The notes: generated by a model not told the origin, from the letters alone. Positions 55,074-64,000 are shown, counted from the stretch's first letter. The stretch: DNA of 64,000 nucleotides from Vibrio splendidus (GCF_001557875.1 NZ_LNRF01000007.1:178782-242781), one strand, 5' to 3'. Made by a program: numbers and translations.

Positions 55074-55162
55074 GATATTTCCTAATATTTTGGGTACATA
55101 CGCTAGCCGCAAGGCGAGCTCCCCATAAATTCAATTAACTCTCTTTCACTTCAACAGAAGCA

Positions 55163-55203
55163 AAAAGGCGCGAAATTATAATCATAATTCGCGCCTTTAA
55201 CAA
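55163..55203 (-). promoter_or_regulatory. nusG terminator with a nested rplKA promoter
   Basis: On the minus strand a GC-rich stem (AAAGGCGCGAATTAT pairing with ATAATTTCGCGCCTTT, one bulge) ends in a T run and should terminate nusG transcripts. The same bases carry a promoter: TTGTTA (55198-55203), a 17-base spacer, and a perfect TATAAT (55175-55180). Transcripts starting there would lack the 5' arm and escape the terminator. Confidence 0.75.
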
Positions 55204-55286
55204 CCCTAAAAAGGTGATTTTTTATACTCTTTTATTTTGAACAACTTATGAAGTATTTATCCACAGCTTGCTCAAAGGTCAGAGTT

Positions 55287-55835
55287 TTAGTCCAGTTTTT
55301 CAACCTGACCAAATTCAAGCTCAACCGGTGTTGCACGACCAAAGATCGATACAGATACCTTAATGCGGCTTTTCTCGTAATCTACTTCTTCAACAGTACC
55401 GTTAAAGTCAGCAAATGGACCATCGTTCACACGAACCACTTCACCCGCTTCGAACATTGTCTTAGGACGTGGAGACTCGCTCGCTTTCTCTAGACGGTTC
55501 AAGATAGCATCAGCTTCTTTATCAGTGATTGGTGCAGGACGATCAGAGGTACCACCAATGAAGCCCATAACACGCGGAATGCTGCGTACTAAGTGCCATG
55601 ATTCATCATTCATGATCATTTGAACTAATACGTAGCCAGGGAAGAATTTACGTTCACTTTTACGACGTTGCCCAGCACGCATTTCCACTACTTCTTCAGT
55701 AGGTACTAGCACATCGCCAAATAGTTCTTCCATGTTGTGCATTTTAATATGCTCGCGTAGCGACTGTGCAACACGACCTTCAAAGCCAGAAAAGGCTTGA
55801 ACTACATACCAACGTTTTTTTGGAGCTTCACTCAT
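55287..55835 (-). CDS. nusG: Transcription termination/antitermination factor NusG
   Basis: Binds RNA polymerase, couples it to the ribosome and stimulates Rho. The 182 residues show the NGN domain (KRWYVVQAFSGFEGRVAQSL) and the C-terminal KOW domain (VRVNDGPFADFNGTVEEVDYEK in parts). It lies 13 bases after secE, as usual. Confidence 0.98.
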   Translation of the reverse strand: MSEAPKKRWYVVQAFSGFEGRVAQSLREHIKMHNMEELFGDVLVPTEEVVEMRAGQRRKSERKFFPGYVLVQMIMNDESWHLVRSIPRVMGFIGGTSDRPAPITDKEADAILNRLEKASESPRPKTMFEAGEVVRVNDGPFADFNGTVEEVDYEKSRIKVSVSIFGRATPVELEFGQVEKLD

Positions 55836-55848
55836 GAATCAGAACCCT

Positions 55849-56226
55849 CTACACTCCAGTTGCTAGAGAAACTAGACGGACCATGATGCCGTCAATTCCC
55901 CAAAGCACTAGAGACATAACAATACATACAGCTAAAACGATCAATGTAGTTTGCATAGTTTCTTGGCGAGTAGGCCAAACAACTTTACGAATCTCCATAC
56001 GAGATTCTTTTGCAAAATCGATCGCAGCTTTACCTTTAGTTGTTGTTGCTGCAACGCCTAGTGCGGCAGCAATCAGCACAACTACACCTGCAGCGCGAAT
56101 TACAACAGACAATTCACCATACAGGTAATTACCCACAACAGCAGCAGCCAACAGAACAAAAGCGACAATCCACTTCATTGTATCTGCTGCACCTGAGCTA
56201 TCAGGAGTTTCAGCGTTTGCTTTCAT
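55849..56226 (-). CDS. secE: SecYEG translocon subunit SecE
   Basis: An essential small subunit of the protein translocon. The 125 residues have three hydrophobic segments (about 18-38, 42-62 and 93-115) and the conserved ESRMEIRKVVWPTRQETMQTT amphipathic region before the last. It forms an operon with nusG. Confidence 0.96.
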   Translation of the reverse strand: MKANAETPDSSGAADTMKWIVAFVLLAAAVVGNYLYGELSVVIRAAGVVVLIAAALGVAATTTKGKAAIDFAKESRMEIRKVVWPTRQETMQTTLIVLAVCIVMSLVLWGIDGIMVRLVSLATGV

Positions 56227-56402
56227 AAAACCAACCTGTGATAAGTCTTAAATATAGACGACAATAACCCCGCTGTTGCAGGGCACATTCCTTTGCGTTG
56301 CAAAACAACACATCTAACAGTCATTTTAGTCAAAAAGACCGTTTAATTCTTTGCTAAGAGCAAAAATCGATGTCAAAACATCCAACTCTTTTTTTAGCGC
56401 AG

Positions 56403-56432
56403 AAAAAGGGCATCAAATGATGCCCTTTTTAC
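56403..56432 (-). terminator. tuf terminator
   Basis: AAAAGGGCATCA/TGATGCCCTTTT with a 2-base centre; U tract on the minus strand. The 176 bases between it and secE must contain the secE promoter, which I could not fix. Confidence 0.88.
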
Positions 56433-56449
56433 TAGTGGTTCGTCAAATC

Positions 56450-57634
56450 TTATGCAAAGATTTTAGCTACAACACCAGCACCAACTGTACGGCCACCTTC
56501 GCGGATTGCGAAACGTAGACCTTCGTCCATTGCGATTGGAGCGATTAGCTCAACAGTCATTTGAACGTTGTCACCTGGCATTACCATTTCTACGCCTTCA
56601 GGTAGAGTGATATCGCCTGTTACGTCAGTTGTACGGAAGTAGAACTGTGGACGGTAACCTTTGAAGAAAGGTGTGTGACGGCCGCCTTCGTCTTTAGAAA
56701 GTACGTATACTTCAGACTCAAACTTAGTGTGTGGGTTGATAGAACCTTTCGCAGAAAGTACTTGACCACGTTCAACGTCATCACGCTTAGTACCACGTAG
56801 AAGTGCACCAACGTTCTCACCTGCACGACCTTCGTCAAGCAGTTTACGGAACATTTCAACACCAGTACAAGTAGTAAGAGTAGTCTCTTTGATGCCAACG
56901 ATTTCTACTTCGTCACCTACACGTAGGATACCGCGCTCGATACGACCAGTTACAACAGTACCACGACCTTGGATTGAGAATACATCTTCAATTGGTAGTA
57001 GGAACGGTTGGTCAACTGCACGCTCTGGCTCAGGAATGTAAGAATCTAGTGCTTCTGCAAGCTCAACGATCTTGTCTTCCCACTGCTTCTCGCCGTTTAG
57101 TGCGCCAAGTGCAGAACCTTGGATAACTGGTAGGTCATCACCTGGGAAGTCGTATTCAGAAAGAAGTTCACGAACTTCCATCTCAACTAGCTCAAGTAGC
57201 TCTTCGTCATCAACCATGTCACATTTGTTCATGAATACGATGATGTAAGGGATACCAACTTGACGACCAAGTAGGATGTGCTCACGAGTTTGAGGCATAG
57301 GGCCGTCAGTCGCAGCAACAACTAGGATACCGCCGTCCATTTGTGCAGCACCAGTGATCATGTTTTTAACATAATCCGCGTGTCCTGGACAGTCTACGTG
57401 TGCGTAGTGACGTGCTGGAGTGTCGTACTCAACGTGAGAAGTTGCGATTGTGATACCGCGCTCACGCTCTTCTGGAGCGTTATCGATAGATGCGAAATCT
57501 TTAGCAACACCGCCGTATACTTTTGCAAGAGTAGTACAGATAGCAGCAGTTAGAGTTGTTTTACCGTGGTCAACGTGGCCGATAGTACCAACGTTTACGT
57601 GCGGTTTCGTACGTTCAAATTTTTCTTTAGACAT
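56450..57634 (-). CDS. tuf: Elongation factor Tu
   Basis: A GTPase that delivers aminoacyl-tRNA to the ribosome. I start at MSKEKFERTKPHVNVGTIGH (394 residues); 18 open codons upstream are leader. G motifs: GHVDHGKT, DCPGH, NKCD and the SAL region (IQGSALGAL). It lies after a tRNA cluster, which identifies it as the tufB-type copy. Part of its mRNA probably comes from the tRNA promoter. Confidence 0.98.
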   Translation of the reverse strand: MSKEKFERTKPHVNVGTIGHVDHGKTTLTAAICTTLAKVYGGVAKDFASIDNAPEERERGITIATSHVEYDTPARHYAHVDCPGHADYVKNMITGAAQMDGGILVVAATDGPMPQTREHILLGRQVGIPYIIVFMNKCDMVDDEELLELVEMEVRELLSEYDFPGDDLPVIQGSALGALNGEKQWEDKIVELAEALDSYIPEPERAVDQPFLLPIEDVFSIQGRGTVVTGRIERGILRVGDEVEIVGIKETTLTTCTGVEMFRKLLDEGRAGENVGALLRGTKRDDVERGQVLSAKGSINPHTKFESEVYVLSKDEGGRHTPFFKGYRPQFYFRTTDVTGDITLPEGVEMVMPGDNVQMTVELIAPIAMDEGLRFAIREGGRTVGAGVVAKIFA

Positions 57635-57729
57635 GGGGTGTCCCTCTAGGTACGGATTAGGTGGCTTAAAATAAGACCACGCAACCAAAAAAAATGGTTT
57701 TCTTAATTAAAGGAGAAGAAGCTTTAGAC

Positions 57730-57805
57730 TGGTGCTAATACCCAGAGTCGAACTGGGGACCTCACCCTTACCAAGGGTGCGCTCTACCGACTGAGCTATA
57801 TCAGC
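57730..57805 (-). tRNA. tRNA-Thr (anticodon GGT)
   Basis: 76 bases including encoded CCA. The anticodon loop reads TTGGTAA between CACCC and GGGTG, and the T arm is GTTCGAC. It is the last tRNA before tuf, as thrT is in enterics. Confidence 0.96.
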
Positions 57806-57818
57806 ACACAAAATGAGT

Positions 57819-57893
<75 letters not shown>

Positions 57894-57932
57894 AACACGT
57901 AACTCTGTTTGAGCTATTTAACCTTTAGAATA

Positions 57933-58017
<85 letters not shown>

Positions 58018-58061
58018 AAATTTTGAGCTTTCTCTCGCTTGCCTTAAAGGAAGGGAGAAAG

Positions 58062-58137
<76 letters not shown>

Positions 58138-58143
58138 ACAAGT

Positions 58144-58179
58144 GGGGCGCATTTTATTGAATGATTTTCCACCTTGCAA
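58144..58179 (-). promoter_or_regulatory. Promoter of the tRNA-tuf operon with GC discriminator
   Basis: On the minus strand TTGCAA (58174-58179), a 17-base spacer and TAAAAT (58151-58156) are followed by GCGCCCC. The same TAAAAT-GCGC arrangement occurs at the dusB-fis promoter and suggests stringent control by ppGpp/DksA. Confidence 0.8.
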
Positions 58180-58347
58180 TAGGAAATTGAAAAAAAGTGC
58201 AAAATTCTCTCACCAAACTCCTACATACGGCTATTTAGCTCAAGGTTTACGTCTTTAACCCACATCTAGTACAGGAAGATATTTTATTTATCTATCGCTT
58301 GATGTATTTTCCATGCACTTGTTTTGTTATCCACTATAGAGTTTTGT

Positions 58348-59271
58348 ATGAGCCCATTTATGTCATTTGACCGCGAACGTTGGTCTGAGCTAAGGAATTT
58401 AGTTCCGATGACACTTTCTGAGAGCGACTTAAAGGAGCTTCAAGGCATCAATGAAAAGCTCACAATGGAAGAGGCAGTAGAGATCTATCTACCACTATCT
58501 CGTCTATTGAACCTCTATGTGGCAGCCAGACAGAATAGAAACTCGGTACTCCACCAATTTCTAGATAAGAAAGAGAAAGCGCCACCTTTTATCATCGGTA
58601 TTGCGGGTAGCGTAGCCGTTGGCAAAAGTACCACTGCGCGTCTGCTTAAAGCCCTACTCTCTCGTTGGGAGAACCATCCAAAAGTTGAGTTAGTAACAAC
58701 CGATGGCTTTTTGTATCCGAATGAAGTGTTAGAAGAGAAAGGGTTGATGAGTAAGAAAGGCTTCCCTGAGTCTTACGACATCAAGCGTCTAGTGAACTTT
58801 GTCTCGGATGTGAAGGCGTGCAAACGAAATGTCACTGCACCTGTATACTCACACCTAACTTACAACATTACTGATGATGTTAAGTGCGTCGACCTACCAG
58901 ATGTACTTATTATTGAAGGGCTTAATGTTTTACAAACTGGAATGAATTATCCACACGAACCACATCGTGTGTTTATTTCAGACTTCCTTGATTTTTCACT
59001 CTATGTCGATGCGGATAGCCAGCAAATTAAAGAGTGGTACGTTAATCGTTTTATGAAGTTCCGCGATGGCGCGTTTACTAAGCCTGGCTCTTACTTTAGT
59101 CATTACACGAAATTATCGAACCAAGCCGCATTGGATAAAGCTGAAGGTATCTGGAGTTCAATTAATGGCTTGAACCTAGAACAAAATATTCTTCCTACAC
59201 GAGAAAGGGCTCACTTGATTCTACGTAAAGGCGCCGATCATATGGTTGAAGAAGTGTTACTAAGAAAGTAG
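58348..59271 (+). CDS. coaA: Pantothenate kinase (type I)
   Basis: Phosphorylates pantothenate, the controlling step of coenzyme A synthesis. The 307 residues from ATG 58348 (MSPFMSFDRERW) match the enteric enzyme; a TTG eight codons upstream is an alternative. Walker A reads GSVAVGKST near residue 90; TTDGFLYPNEVLEEKG and NVTAPVYSHL follow. GAG precedes the ATG weakly. It is convergent with birA, only seven bases apart. Confidence 0.95.
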   Translation: MSPFMSFDRERWSELRNLVPMTLSESDLKELQGINEKLTMEEAVEIYLPLSRLLNLYVAARQNRNSVLHQFLDKKEKAPPFIIGIAGSVAVGKSTTARLLKALLSRWENHPKVELVTTDGFLYPNEVLEEKGLMSKKGFPESYDIKRLVNFVSDVKACKRNVTAPVYSHLTYNITDDVKCVDLPDVLIIEGLNVLQTGMNYPHEPHRVFISDFLDFSLYVDADSQQIKEWYVNRFMKFRDGAFTKPGSYFSHYTKLSNQAALDKAEGIWSSINGLNLEQNILPTRERAHLILRKGADHMVEEVLLRK

Positions 59272-59278
59272 TAACGCC

Positions 59279-60244
59279 TTAATCGCCTTTTCTTAGCGAT
59301 ATCTCTCCGCCAATATAGCTCTCGACACCATTCTCAGTTTTGAGTAATACAGCACCTTGTTCATCGATGCCTTGAACAACACCTTCAATTTCTCTAGGTC
59401 CAATGATCAACCTAACATTGCGGCCTAAGAAATTATCCAAGCGGTTCCAACGCTCTACAAAATTGGACATCCCTTTCTGCTCATAATCGACAAGAGATTT
59501 ATCCCAGGCATTAATCAGAGCCTGCGCTAACTGATTACGGTCAGGCACCTTCCCATCACACACTTCTTTAAGAGAAGTCCATGGCTGGCCGATACCTGAT
59601 GTTGTCGGATCCATGGATAGGTTTAACCCTAAACCAATCACAATATGCGCAGCGCCACCAGACTGTCCTGACAGCTCGACCAAGATACCTGCAAGCTTCT
59701 TATCATTGTGGTAAAGGTCGTTCGGCCATTTAAGCTTTACACCTTCTACGCCCATTTCTTCCAAAGCTTCAACAACAGCGACACCAACCACAAGGCTTAA
59801 GCCCATTGCGGCAGCCATCCCTGCGTCGAGTCTCCAATACATTGAAAGATAGAGGTTTGCACCGAATGGCGATACCCACTCTCGTCCACGGCGTCCACGT
59901 CCTGCAGCTTGATATTCAGCAATACAAACAGAACCCGATTCGAGGGTGTTAGTTCGCTCTAATAGATGCTGGTTTGTAGAACCTATGATTGGAATGAGCT
60001 CAAGAGAAGCATCACTACTAACTGCAGACAATTTTTCTTGGTCAAGCATATCTAAACAGCTTGCTAGCTTGTAGCCCTTGCCTTGTACTCGGTAGATATC
60101 TAAACCCCACTCTTGAATACCTTTAATGTGCTTACTGACAGCCGCTCGTGATACACCTATCATTTCACCTAGGTCTTCACCTGAATGAAACTCACCGTCA
60201 GCAAGACATCTCAATAGCGCTAGCTTGGTACTGTGTTCTCTCAT
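59279..60244 (-). CDS. birA: Biotin-protein ligase and biotin operon repressor
   Basis: Attaches biotin to AccB (in this window) and represses bio genes when biotinyl-AMP accumulates. The 321 residues have an N-terminal winged helix (GEDLGEMIGVSRAAVSKHI, about 17-35) and the ligase domain with GRGRRGREWVSP near 115, KWPNDLY near 185 and a C-terminal SH3-like domain. Its start overlaps the murB stop by four bases. Confidence 0.96.
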   Translation of the reverse strand: MREHSTKLALLRCLADGEFHSGEDLGEMIGVSRAAVSKHIKGIQEWGLDIYRVQGKGYKLASCLDMLDQEKLSAVSSDASLELIPIIGSTNQHLLERTNTLESGSVCIAEYQAAGRGRRGREWVSPFGANLYLSMYWRLDAGMAAAMGLSLVVGVAVVEALEEMGVEGVKLKWPNDLYHNDKKLAGILVELSGQSGGAAHIVIGLGLNLSMDPTTSGIGQPWTSLKEVCDGKVPDRNQLAQALINAWDKSLVDYEQKGMSNFVERWNRLDNFLGRNVRLIIGPREIEGVVQGIDEQGAVLLKTENGVESYIGGEISLRKGD

Positions 60245-61287
60245 GTCAGTGACTCCAAAGCCTTATCTAGGTTTGTCTCACGGTCTCGTCCCATAAAACG
60301 TACTTCATGTTCCAATCGAATATCGAATTTTTTCAAGACGGACTGACGCACTCGCTCTGCAAGCTTAAGGATATCCACAGCAGAAGCCTCATCATAATTG
60401 ATGATAACCAATGCTTGATTGGGGTGAACCTGAGCACCACCTTCTATCACGCCCTTGAACTGGCACTGATCAATCAGCCAACCAGCAGCGACTTTGATCA
60501 TGTCATTACTCTCATAACCGACAATGTTTGGGTATAGAGCTAACAGGCGATCAAAATGATCTTTGGTGATCACAGGATTTTTAAAGAAGCTGCCCGCATT
60601 CCCTTGTACTCTAGGGTCTGGCAGCTTACTTGAACGGATAGCACACACTTCATCAAAGATAGTACGAGGAGAGAGACTATCGGCTGCTAGGCTTTTCAAC
60701 GGACCATAGTGATTACATGGCTGCCACTCTTTAGGCAACGTTAAACCAATCGCAACAACAATCGCTTTACCGTAGAGAGCATGTTTGAAAATAGAATCTC
60801 GGTAACCAAAGAGACACTCTTCTTTGCTTAATCGCTTAACTGTATAAGTATCCAGGCACAGGATATCGACATACCCGCATACGTCTTGCAGCTCAACACC
60901 ATACGCACCAATATTCTGAATCGGAGCAGAGCCTGAACATCCGGGTATCATTGCTAGATTTTCTAGCCCACCAAGCCCTTTATCCACACTCCACTCAACT
61001 AAGCTTGGCCAATCCTCCCCACCACTTACATGCAATAGGTGGTGACTGTCAGTCTCGGTCAACTCAATCCCGGCTAATTTATTCACAATGACCAGGCCTG
61101 CGAAGTGCTCAGTAAAAAGCATATTACTGCCCTTACCCAGTATCAACTTAGGTAAAGCTGACCATTTAGGGTCTTTGTAAAGCGAAATCAGTTCTTCGGT
61201 AGTGGTTACTTCAACCAACGCATCACACGTCTGAACGATGGAAAAAGTATGAACATTTTTTAAACTAGCATTGAGATGGAATTGCAT
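60241..61287 (-). CDS. murB: UDP-N-acetylenolpyruvoylglucosamine reductase
   Basis: An FAD enzyme that reduces UDP-GlcNAc-enolpyruvate to UDP-MurNAc in peptidoglycan synthesis. The 348 residues from ATG 61287 begin MQFHLNASLKNVHTF; a TTG four codons upstream is also open. Signatures: LGKGSNMLF near 50, IPGCSGSAPIQNIGAYGVE near 118 and RVQGNAGSFFKNP near 226 with the catalytic Ser. It is translationally coupled to birA, the standard enteric pair. Confidence 0.96.
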   Translation of the reverse strand: MQFHLNASLKNVHTFSIVQTCDALVEVTTTEELISLYKDPKWSALPKLILGKGSNMLFTEHFAGLVIVNKLAGIELTETDSHHLLHVSGGEDWPSLVEWSVDKGLGGLENLAMIPGCSGSAPIQNIGAYGVELQDVCGYVDILCLDTYTVKRLSKEECLFGYRDSIFKHALYGKAIVVAIGLTLPKEWQPCNHYGPLKSLAADSLSPRTIFDEVCAIRSSKLPDPRVQGNAGSFFKNPVITKDHFDRLLALYPNIVGYESNDMIKVAAGWLIDQCQFKGVIEGGAQVHPNQALVIINYDEASAVDILKLAERVRQSVLKKFDIRLEHEVRFMGRDRETNLDKALESLT

Positions 61288-61353
61288 GGCGATATTCAAT
61301 TAACTTACACTGCGGTCATTCTACAGCAGATAAACCAATGGCGCAGTGACTGA

Positions 61354-61785
61354 ATGAACAATGTCATCATTACTCAATTAGACCCAGTAAAGGTTCCCCT
61401 AGTTAAACGTTTCTATAAAGAACATTACCCAACGGGAAAAGCGAATAAAAGTGAACTGATCTATTCTTTATTACTGGATAACGAACTGTGCGGAGTCGTG
61501 CGTTTTCGTACAATAGAAAATAATCGCTTACTTACCGGTATGGCGATATCAAAACAACATCGCGGCAAGCAATTAGGCTCGCAGCTTATGGATTATTGTG
61601 CGCAACATACGCTTACGGAAGACGATTACTGCTTTGCTTACGCTCATCTCACCAATTTTTACGCGCGACATGAATTCGTACGAGTAGACCCTAAAGATCT
61701 GCCAAATGGATTAAGAGTTTTATACGAGCGCTATTCGAATAGCGGAAAAGATCTCATTCCTATGCATTATCAGCAAAATTGTTAG
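61354..61785 (+). CDS. GNAT-family N-acetyltransferase
   Basis: A 143-residue single-domain acetyltransferase. The acetyl-CoA loop is GMAISKQHRGKQLGSQLMD (about residues 62-80), with the Q/R-x-x-G-x-G/A-type pattern HRGKQLG. The substrate is unknown. It is divergent from murB and 91 bases upstream of pssA. Confidence 0.85.
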   Translation: MNNVIITQLDPVKVPLVKRFYKEHYPTGKANKSELIYSLLLDNELCGVVRFRTIENNRLLTGMAISKQHRGKQLGSQLMDYCAQHTLTEDDYCFAYAHLTNFYARHEFVRVDPKDLPNGLRVLYERYSNSGKDLIPMHYQQNC

Positions 61786-61876
61786 AGAATGCCTCGATTA
61801 TCTAGTATTTGGTGCTATCCCTTTGGTAAAATTAAAGGTTCGCAATTTTGCATATTTTTAAGGTAAAACAGTCAAT

Positions 61877-63217
61877 ATGATTGCCAGTAGGAATCCATTC
61901 ATACAGTTGCCAACCATAGCGCAGAATCCTGACAAGTTTGAAGTACTACTATCAGCGCAAGAGTTTCGAATTCGCCTACTTGATGAGATATCTCGCGCAA
62001 CGACTCGTATTAGTTTAGTCGCTTTGTATCTTGAAGATGATGAGGCTGGCCGTGAGATCCTAACTGCCTTATATGAAGCAAAGCAAAAGAATCCAGAATT
62101 AGACGTAAGCGTTTGTGTCGATTGGCACCGAGCGCAGCGTGGATTGATTGGTGCAGAGTCTTCTGAAGGCAATGCTGCCATGTATAAAGAGTTTGCAGAA
62201 AAATATCAGCACTCTGTACCTGTCTATGGCATTCCAGTTCGCGGCAAAGAAGTCTTTGGCGTATTGCACTTAAAAGGCTTTATCGTCGATGACAGCGTGA
62301 TATACAGCGGTGCAAGCCTTAACAATATCTACCTGAATTACCATGACCGCTATCGCTTTGATCGTTACCACGTTTTAAACAACGCAGCGCTTGCGGACTC
62401 GATGTTTACCTACGTACACGAACAGATGGTTGCGGACAGCGCTGTTTATGACTTGGCTGATAAGAATAAGCCGGTAACCAAAGAACTGAAACCAGCGATT
62501 CGTCAATTTCGTGCATCATTGGCAAGATCTCAGTATCAATTCGATGGTCAAGAGGTTTCAGCAGATCAAGTTGCTGTTACACCATTGGTTGGTATCGGTA
62601 AGAGACGTAACCGTCTAAATCAGGGAATCAATCAACTCGTAGCTCAAGCTAAAGATGAAATTTTTATCTGCACACCTTACTTCAACTTCCCACCTAGTCT
62701 AGCTAAAGAAGTGAAGAAAGCACTTAAGCGTGGCGTAAAGGTCAGCATTGTTGTTGGCGATAAGACAGCAAATGATTTCTTTATCTCACCAGAAGAAGAG
62801 TTTAAAACGATTGGTGGTTTGCCATACCTTTACGAATTGAACTTACGTCGTTTCGCTAAGGCCAATGAAGCTCATATTGCTAGCCGTAATCTATCAATTC
62901 GACTTTGGCAACACGATTCCAATAGCTTCCACCTAAAAGGCATTTGGGTCGATAAGCGCTACATGCTACTAACAGGTAATAACCTAAACCCTCGCGCATG
63001 GAAGCTGGACCTAGAGAACGGTGTCTTTATCCAAGATAACCACCACCACCTAACAGACAAGTTCCAGGCTGAAGTGGATAATATCCTTCAACACACGCAG
63101 CTTATCTGTACTTATAAGCAGTTGGATAAGATAGAGAGCTACCCGATGGAAGTTCAGAAGTTGATTCGTAAGATCACTCGTGTAAAAGCCGACAGAGTGC
63201 TTAAACAAATACTGTAG
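61877..63217 (+). CDS. pssA: CDP-diacylglycerol-serine O-phosphatidyltransferase
   Basis: Makes phosphatidylserine, the precursor of phosphatidylethanolamine, at the inner membrane surface. The 446 residues are of the phospholipase D superfamily type with two HKD-like motifs, HLKGFIVDDSVIYSGAS (about 131-147) and HLKGIWVDKRYMLLTGNNLN (about 352-371). The Shine-Dalgarno is weak (TAAGGTAAAA). A strong terminator follows. Confidence 0.96.
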   Translation: MIASRNPFIQLPTIAQNPDKFEVLLSAQEFRIRLLDEISRATTRISLVALYLEDDEAGREILTALYEAKQKNPELDVSVCVDWHRAQRGLIGAESSEGNAAMYKEFAEKYQHSVPVYGIPVRGKEVFGVLHLKGFIVDDSVIYSGASLNNIYLNYHDRYRFDRYHVLNNAALADSMFTYVHEQMVADSAVYDLADKNKPVTKELKPAIRQFRASLARSQYQFDGQEVSADQVAVTPLVGIGKRRNRLNQGINQLVAQAKDEIFICTPYFNFPPSLAKEVKKALKRGVKVSIVVGDKTANDFFISPEEEFKTIGGLPYLYELNLRRFAKANEAHIASRNLSIRLWQHDSNSFHLKGIWVDKRYMLLTGNNLNPRAWKLDLENGVFIQDNHHHLTDKFQAEVDNILQHTQLICTYKQLDKIESYPMEVQKLIRKITRVKADRVLKQIL

Positions 63218-63228
63218 TCGATTTTATC

Positions 63229-63256
63229 AACGCCTAGCAAACGCTAGGCGTTTTTG
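63229..63256 (+). terminator. Terminator after pssA
   Basis: AACGCCTAGC/GCTAGGCGTT with a 4-base loop and T run. Confidence 0.88.
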
Positions 63257-63496
63257 TATCTACGAGATAGCCTAGCAGCTCCTGCCGATTTCTAGAGAGA
63301 CGCCTCGTTAGGTAGCGATGAGGTCTGTAACAAAAATCCGAAGCTCATACACCAAAAGCGACGAAAGCCTAGTCGTCAAACTAGGCTTTATAATATGTGC
63401 CGAAATAGCAAGGGGACTTAATGCAGATTTGCCCACTAGGGACAAAACCCTAACGGAGCTCATTCTTCTGGGGTAACCACTTTTCTTCAAATGTAA
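63257..63496. other. Gene-free stretch between pssA and the rRNA operon terminator
   Basis: About 240 bases. The only structure I see is a 10-base inverted repeat AAAGCCTAGT/ACTAGGCTTT (63364-63373 and 63380-63389), possibly a second back-up terminator. Short open frames here look spurious. Confidence 0.55.
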
Positions 63497-63526
63497 AAAA
63501 GCCCTGCTATTGCTAGCAGGGCTTTT
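63497..63526 (-). terminator. rRNA operon terminator
   Basis: AAAAGCCCTGCTA/TAGCAGGGCTTTT with a 4-base loop; on the minus strand it follows tRNA-Asp and ends in a T tract. Confidence 0.9.
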
Positions 63527-63534
63527 CTAATAAG

Positions 63535-63611
63535 TGGCGGAGTGGACGGGACTCGAACCCGCGACCCCCGGCGTGACAGGCCGGTATTCTAACCAACTGA
63601 ACTACCACTCC
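63535..63611 (-). tRNA. tRNA-Asp (anticodon GTC)
   Basis: 77 bases including encoded CCA; acceptor GGAGTGG/CCACTCC, anticodon loop CTGTCAC. It lies at the distal end of the rRNA operon, after 5S. Confidence 0.96.
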
Positions 63612-63653
63612 GCAGTGGAATACTTGTCGTCGCTGACAAGTGTTCAAATTTAA

Positions 63654-63772
63654 AGCCTGGCGATGTCCTACTCTCACATGGGGAAGCCCCACACTACCAT
63701 CGGCGCTATTGTGTTTCACTTCTGAGTTCGGCATGGAATCAGGTGGGTCCACAATGCTATGGTCGCCAAGCA
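63654..63772 (-). rRNA. rrf: 5S ribosomal RNA
   Basis: Minus-strand sequence beginning TGCTTGGCGACCATAGC and ending with the complementary CGCCAGGCT, about 119 bases, typical of Vibrio 5S rRNA. A processing-type dyad ACTTGTC/GACAAGT lies between it and tRNA-Asp. Ends are approximate by a base or two. Confidence 0.95.
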
Positions 63773-63898
63773 AATTTTGCTTTTACTTTCAGTTTTTTAA
63801 AAACTGAAGGCAAAATAATCTGGAAAACTGTATTTAAAAGTCTCTTTCAAACTCATTCAAGGTCTGTCTTTGAGTCCACAAAACCCCTTGGGTGTTGT

Positions 63899-64000
63899 AT
63901 GGTTAAGCCTCACGGGCAATTAGTACAGGTTAGCTCAATGCCGCGCAGCACTTACACACCCTGCCTATCAACGTCGTAGTCTACGACAACCCTTTAGGAC
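63899..64000 (-). rRNA. rrl: 23S ribosomal RNA, 3' end (partial)
   Basis: The minus strand reads toward ...GCCCGTGAGGCTTAACC, the conserved 3' end of 23S rRNA. Only about 100 bases are inside the window; the gene continues past 64000. The 126 bases between it and 5S are spacer. Confidence 0.93.

Noticed and set aside
43926..56390. The 16-mer AAAACATCCAACTCTT occurs at 43926-43941 and 56375-56390
   Set aside because: One 16-base match between two AT-rich non-coding stretches is not far from chance in a window of this size, and flanks do not match.
63308..63490. Open frame between pssA and the rRNA terminator
   Set aside because: No ribosome binding site, no recognisable similarity, and it overlaps a hairpin.

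Overview
The window looks like chromosomal DNA of a marine gammaproteobacterium of the genus Vibrio, most likely a primary-chromosome segment. Protein sequences are Vibrio-like throughout, base composition is moderate, and the gene order around rpoBC matches the enterobacterial murB-birA-coaA-tRNA-tufB-secE-nusG-rplKAJL-rpoBC-rsd-nudC-hemE-yjaG-hupA-yjaH-purDH block. A species call (for example the Splendidus clade) would be a guess. I see no phage, transposon, integron or CRISPR.

Region 1 (1-8.4 kb) is a carbamoyl-phosphate and arginine block. It holds a YfcC-type carrier, arcA (arginine deiminase), arcC (carbamate kinase) and an ornithine carbamoyltransferase. These are followed by the pyrimidine genes pyrL-pyrB-pyrI with a clear UTP-type attenuator, and by an ArgR-family repressor gene preceded by a tandem pair of ARG boxes. 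Carbamoyl phosphate is shared by all the enzymes.

Region 2 (8.5-27.1 kb) is dsbD followed by an acetate-switch region. It contains crbR (LuxR-type response regulator), nhaP2, a small DUF4212 protein with an ActP-like symporter, an iron-regulated fagA-like/fumC pair behind a Fur box, crbS (symporter-histidine kinase hybrid), an HcaT-like MFS permease, a cNMP/CBS/DUF294 protein with a DEDDh exonuclease, and acs. CrbS/CrbR are known in other vibrios to control acs. A CTAAAGT heptamer lies upstream of three of the acetate-linked units.

Region 3 (27-36 kb) is housekeeping: aroQ, accB-accC, prmA, dusB-fis with a stringent-type promoter, zntR, purH-purD.

Region 4 (36-44 kb) holds yjaH, hupA, a CNNM/DUF21-CBS membrane protein, yjaG, a D-2-hydroxyacid dehydrogenase overlapping an Fe-S uracil-DNA glycosylase, hemE, a possible small RNA, nudC and rsd.

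Region 5 (44-58 kb, minus strand) is the transcription/translation core: four tRNAs, tuf, secE, nusG, rplK, rplA, rplJ, rplL, rpoB, rpoC, with several recognisable promoters, attenuators and terminators.

Region 6 (58-64 kb) holds coaA, birA, murB, a GNAT acetyltransferase and pssA. It ends in the distal part of an rRNA operon on the minus strand (23S 3' end, 5S, tRNA-Asp, terminator).

Most genes are ordinary. The more unusual material is regulatory: a 17-bp perfect inverted repeat inside the DUF294 gene, a promoter nested in a terminator before rplK, the hupA terminator touching the yjaH start, a palindrome over the rsd leader, and a candidate short transcript between hemE and nudC. All calls come from reading the sequence; no database search was run.
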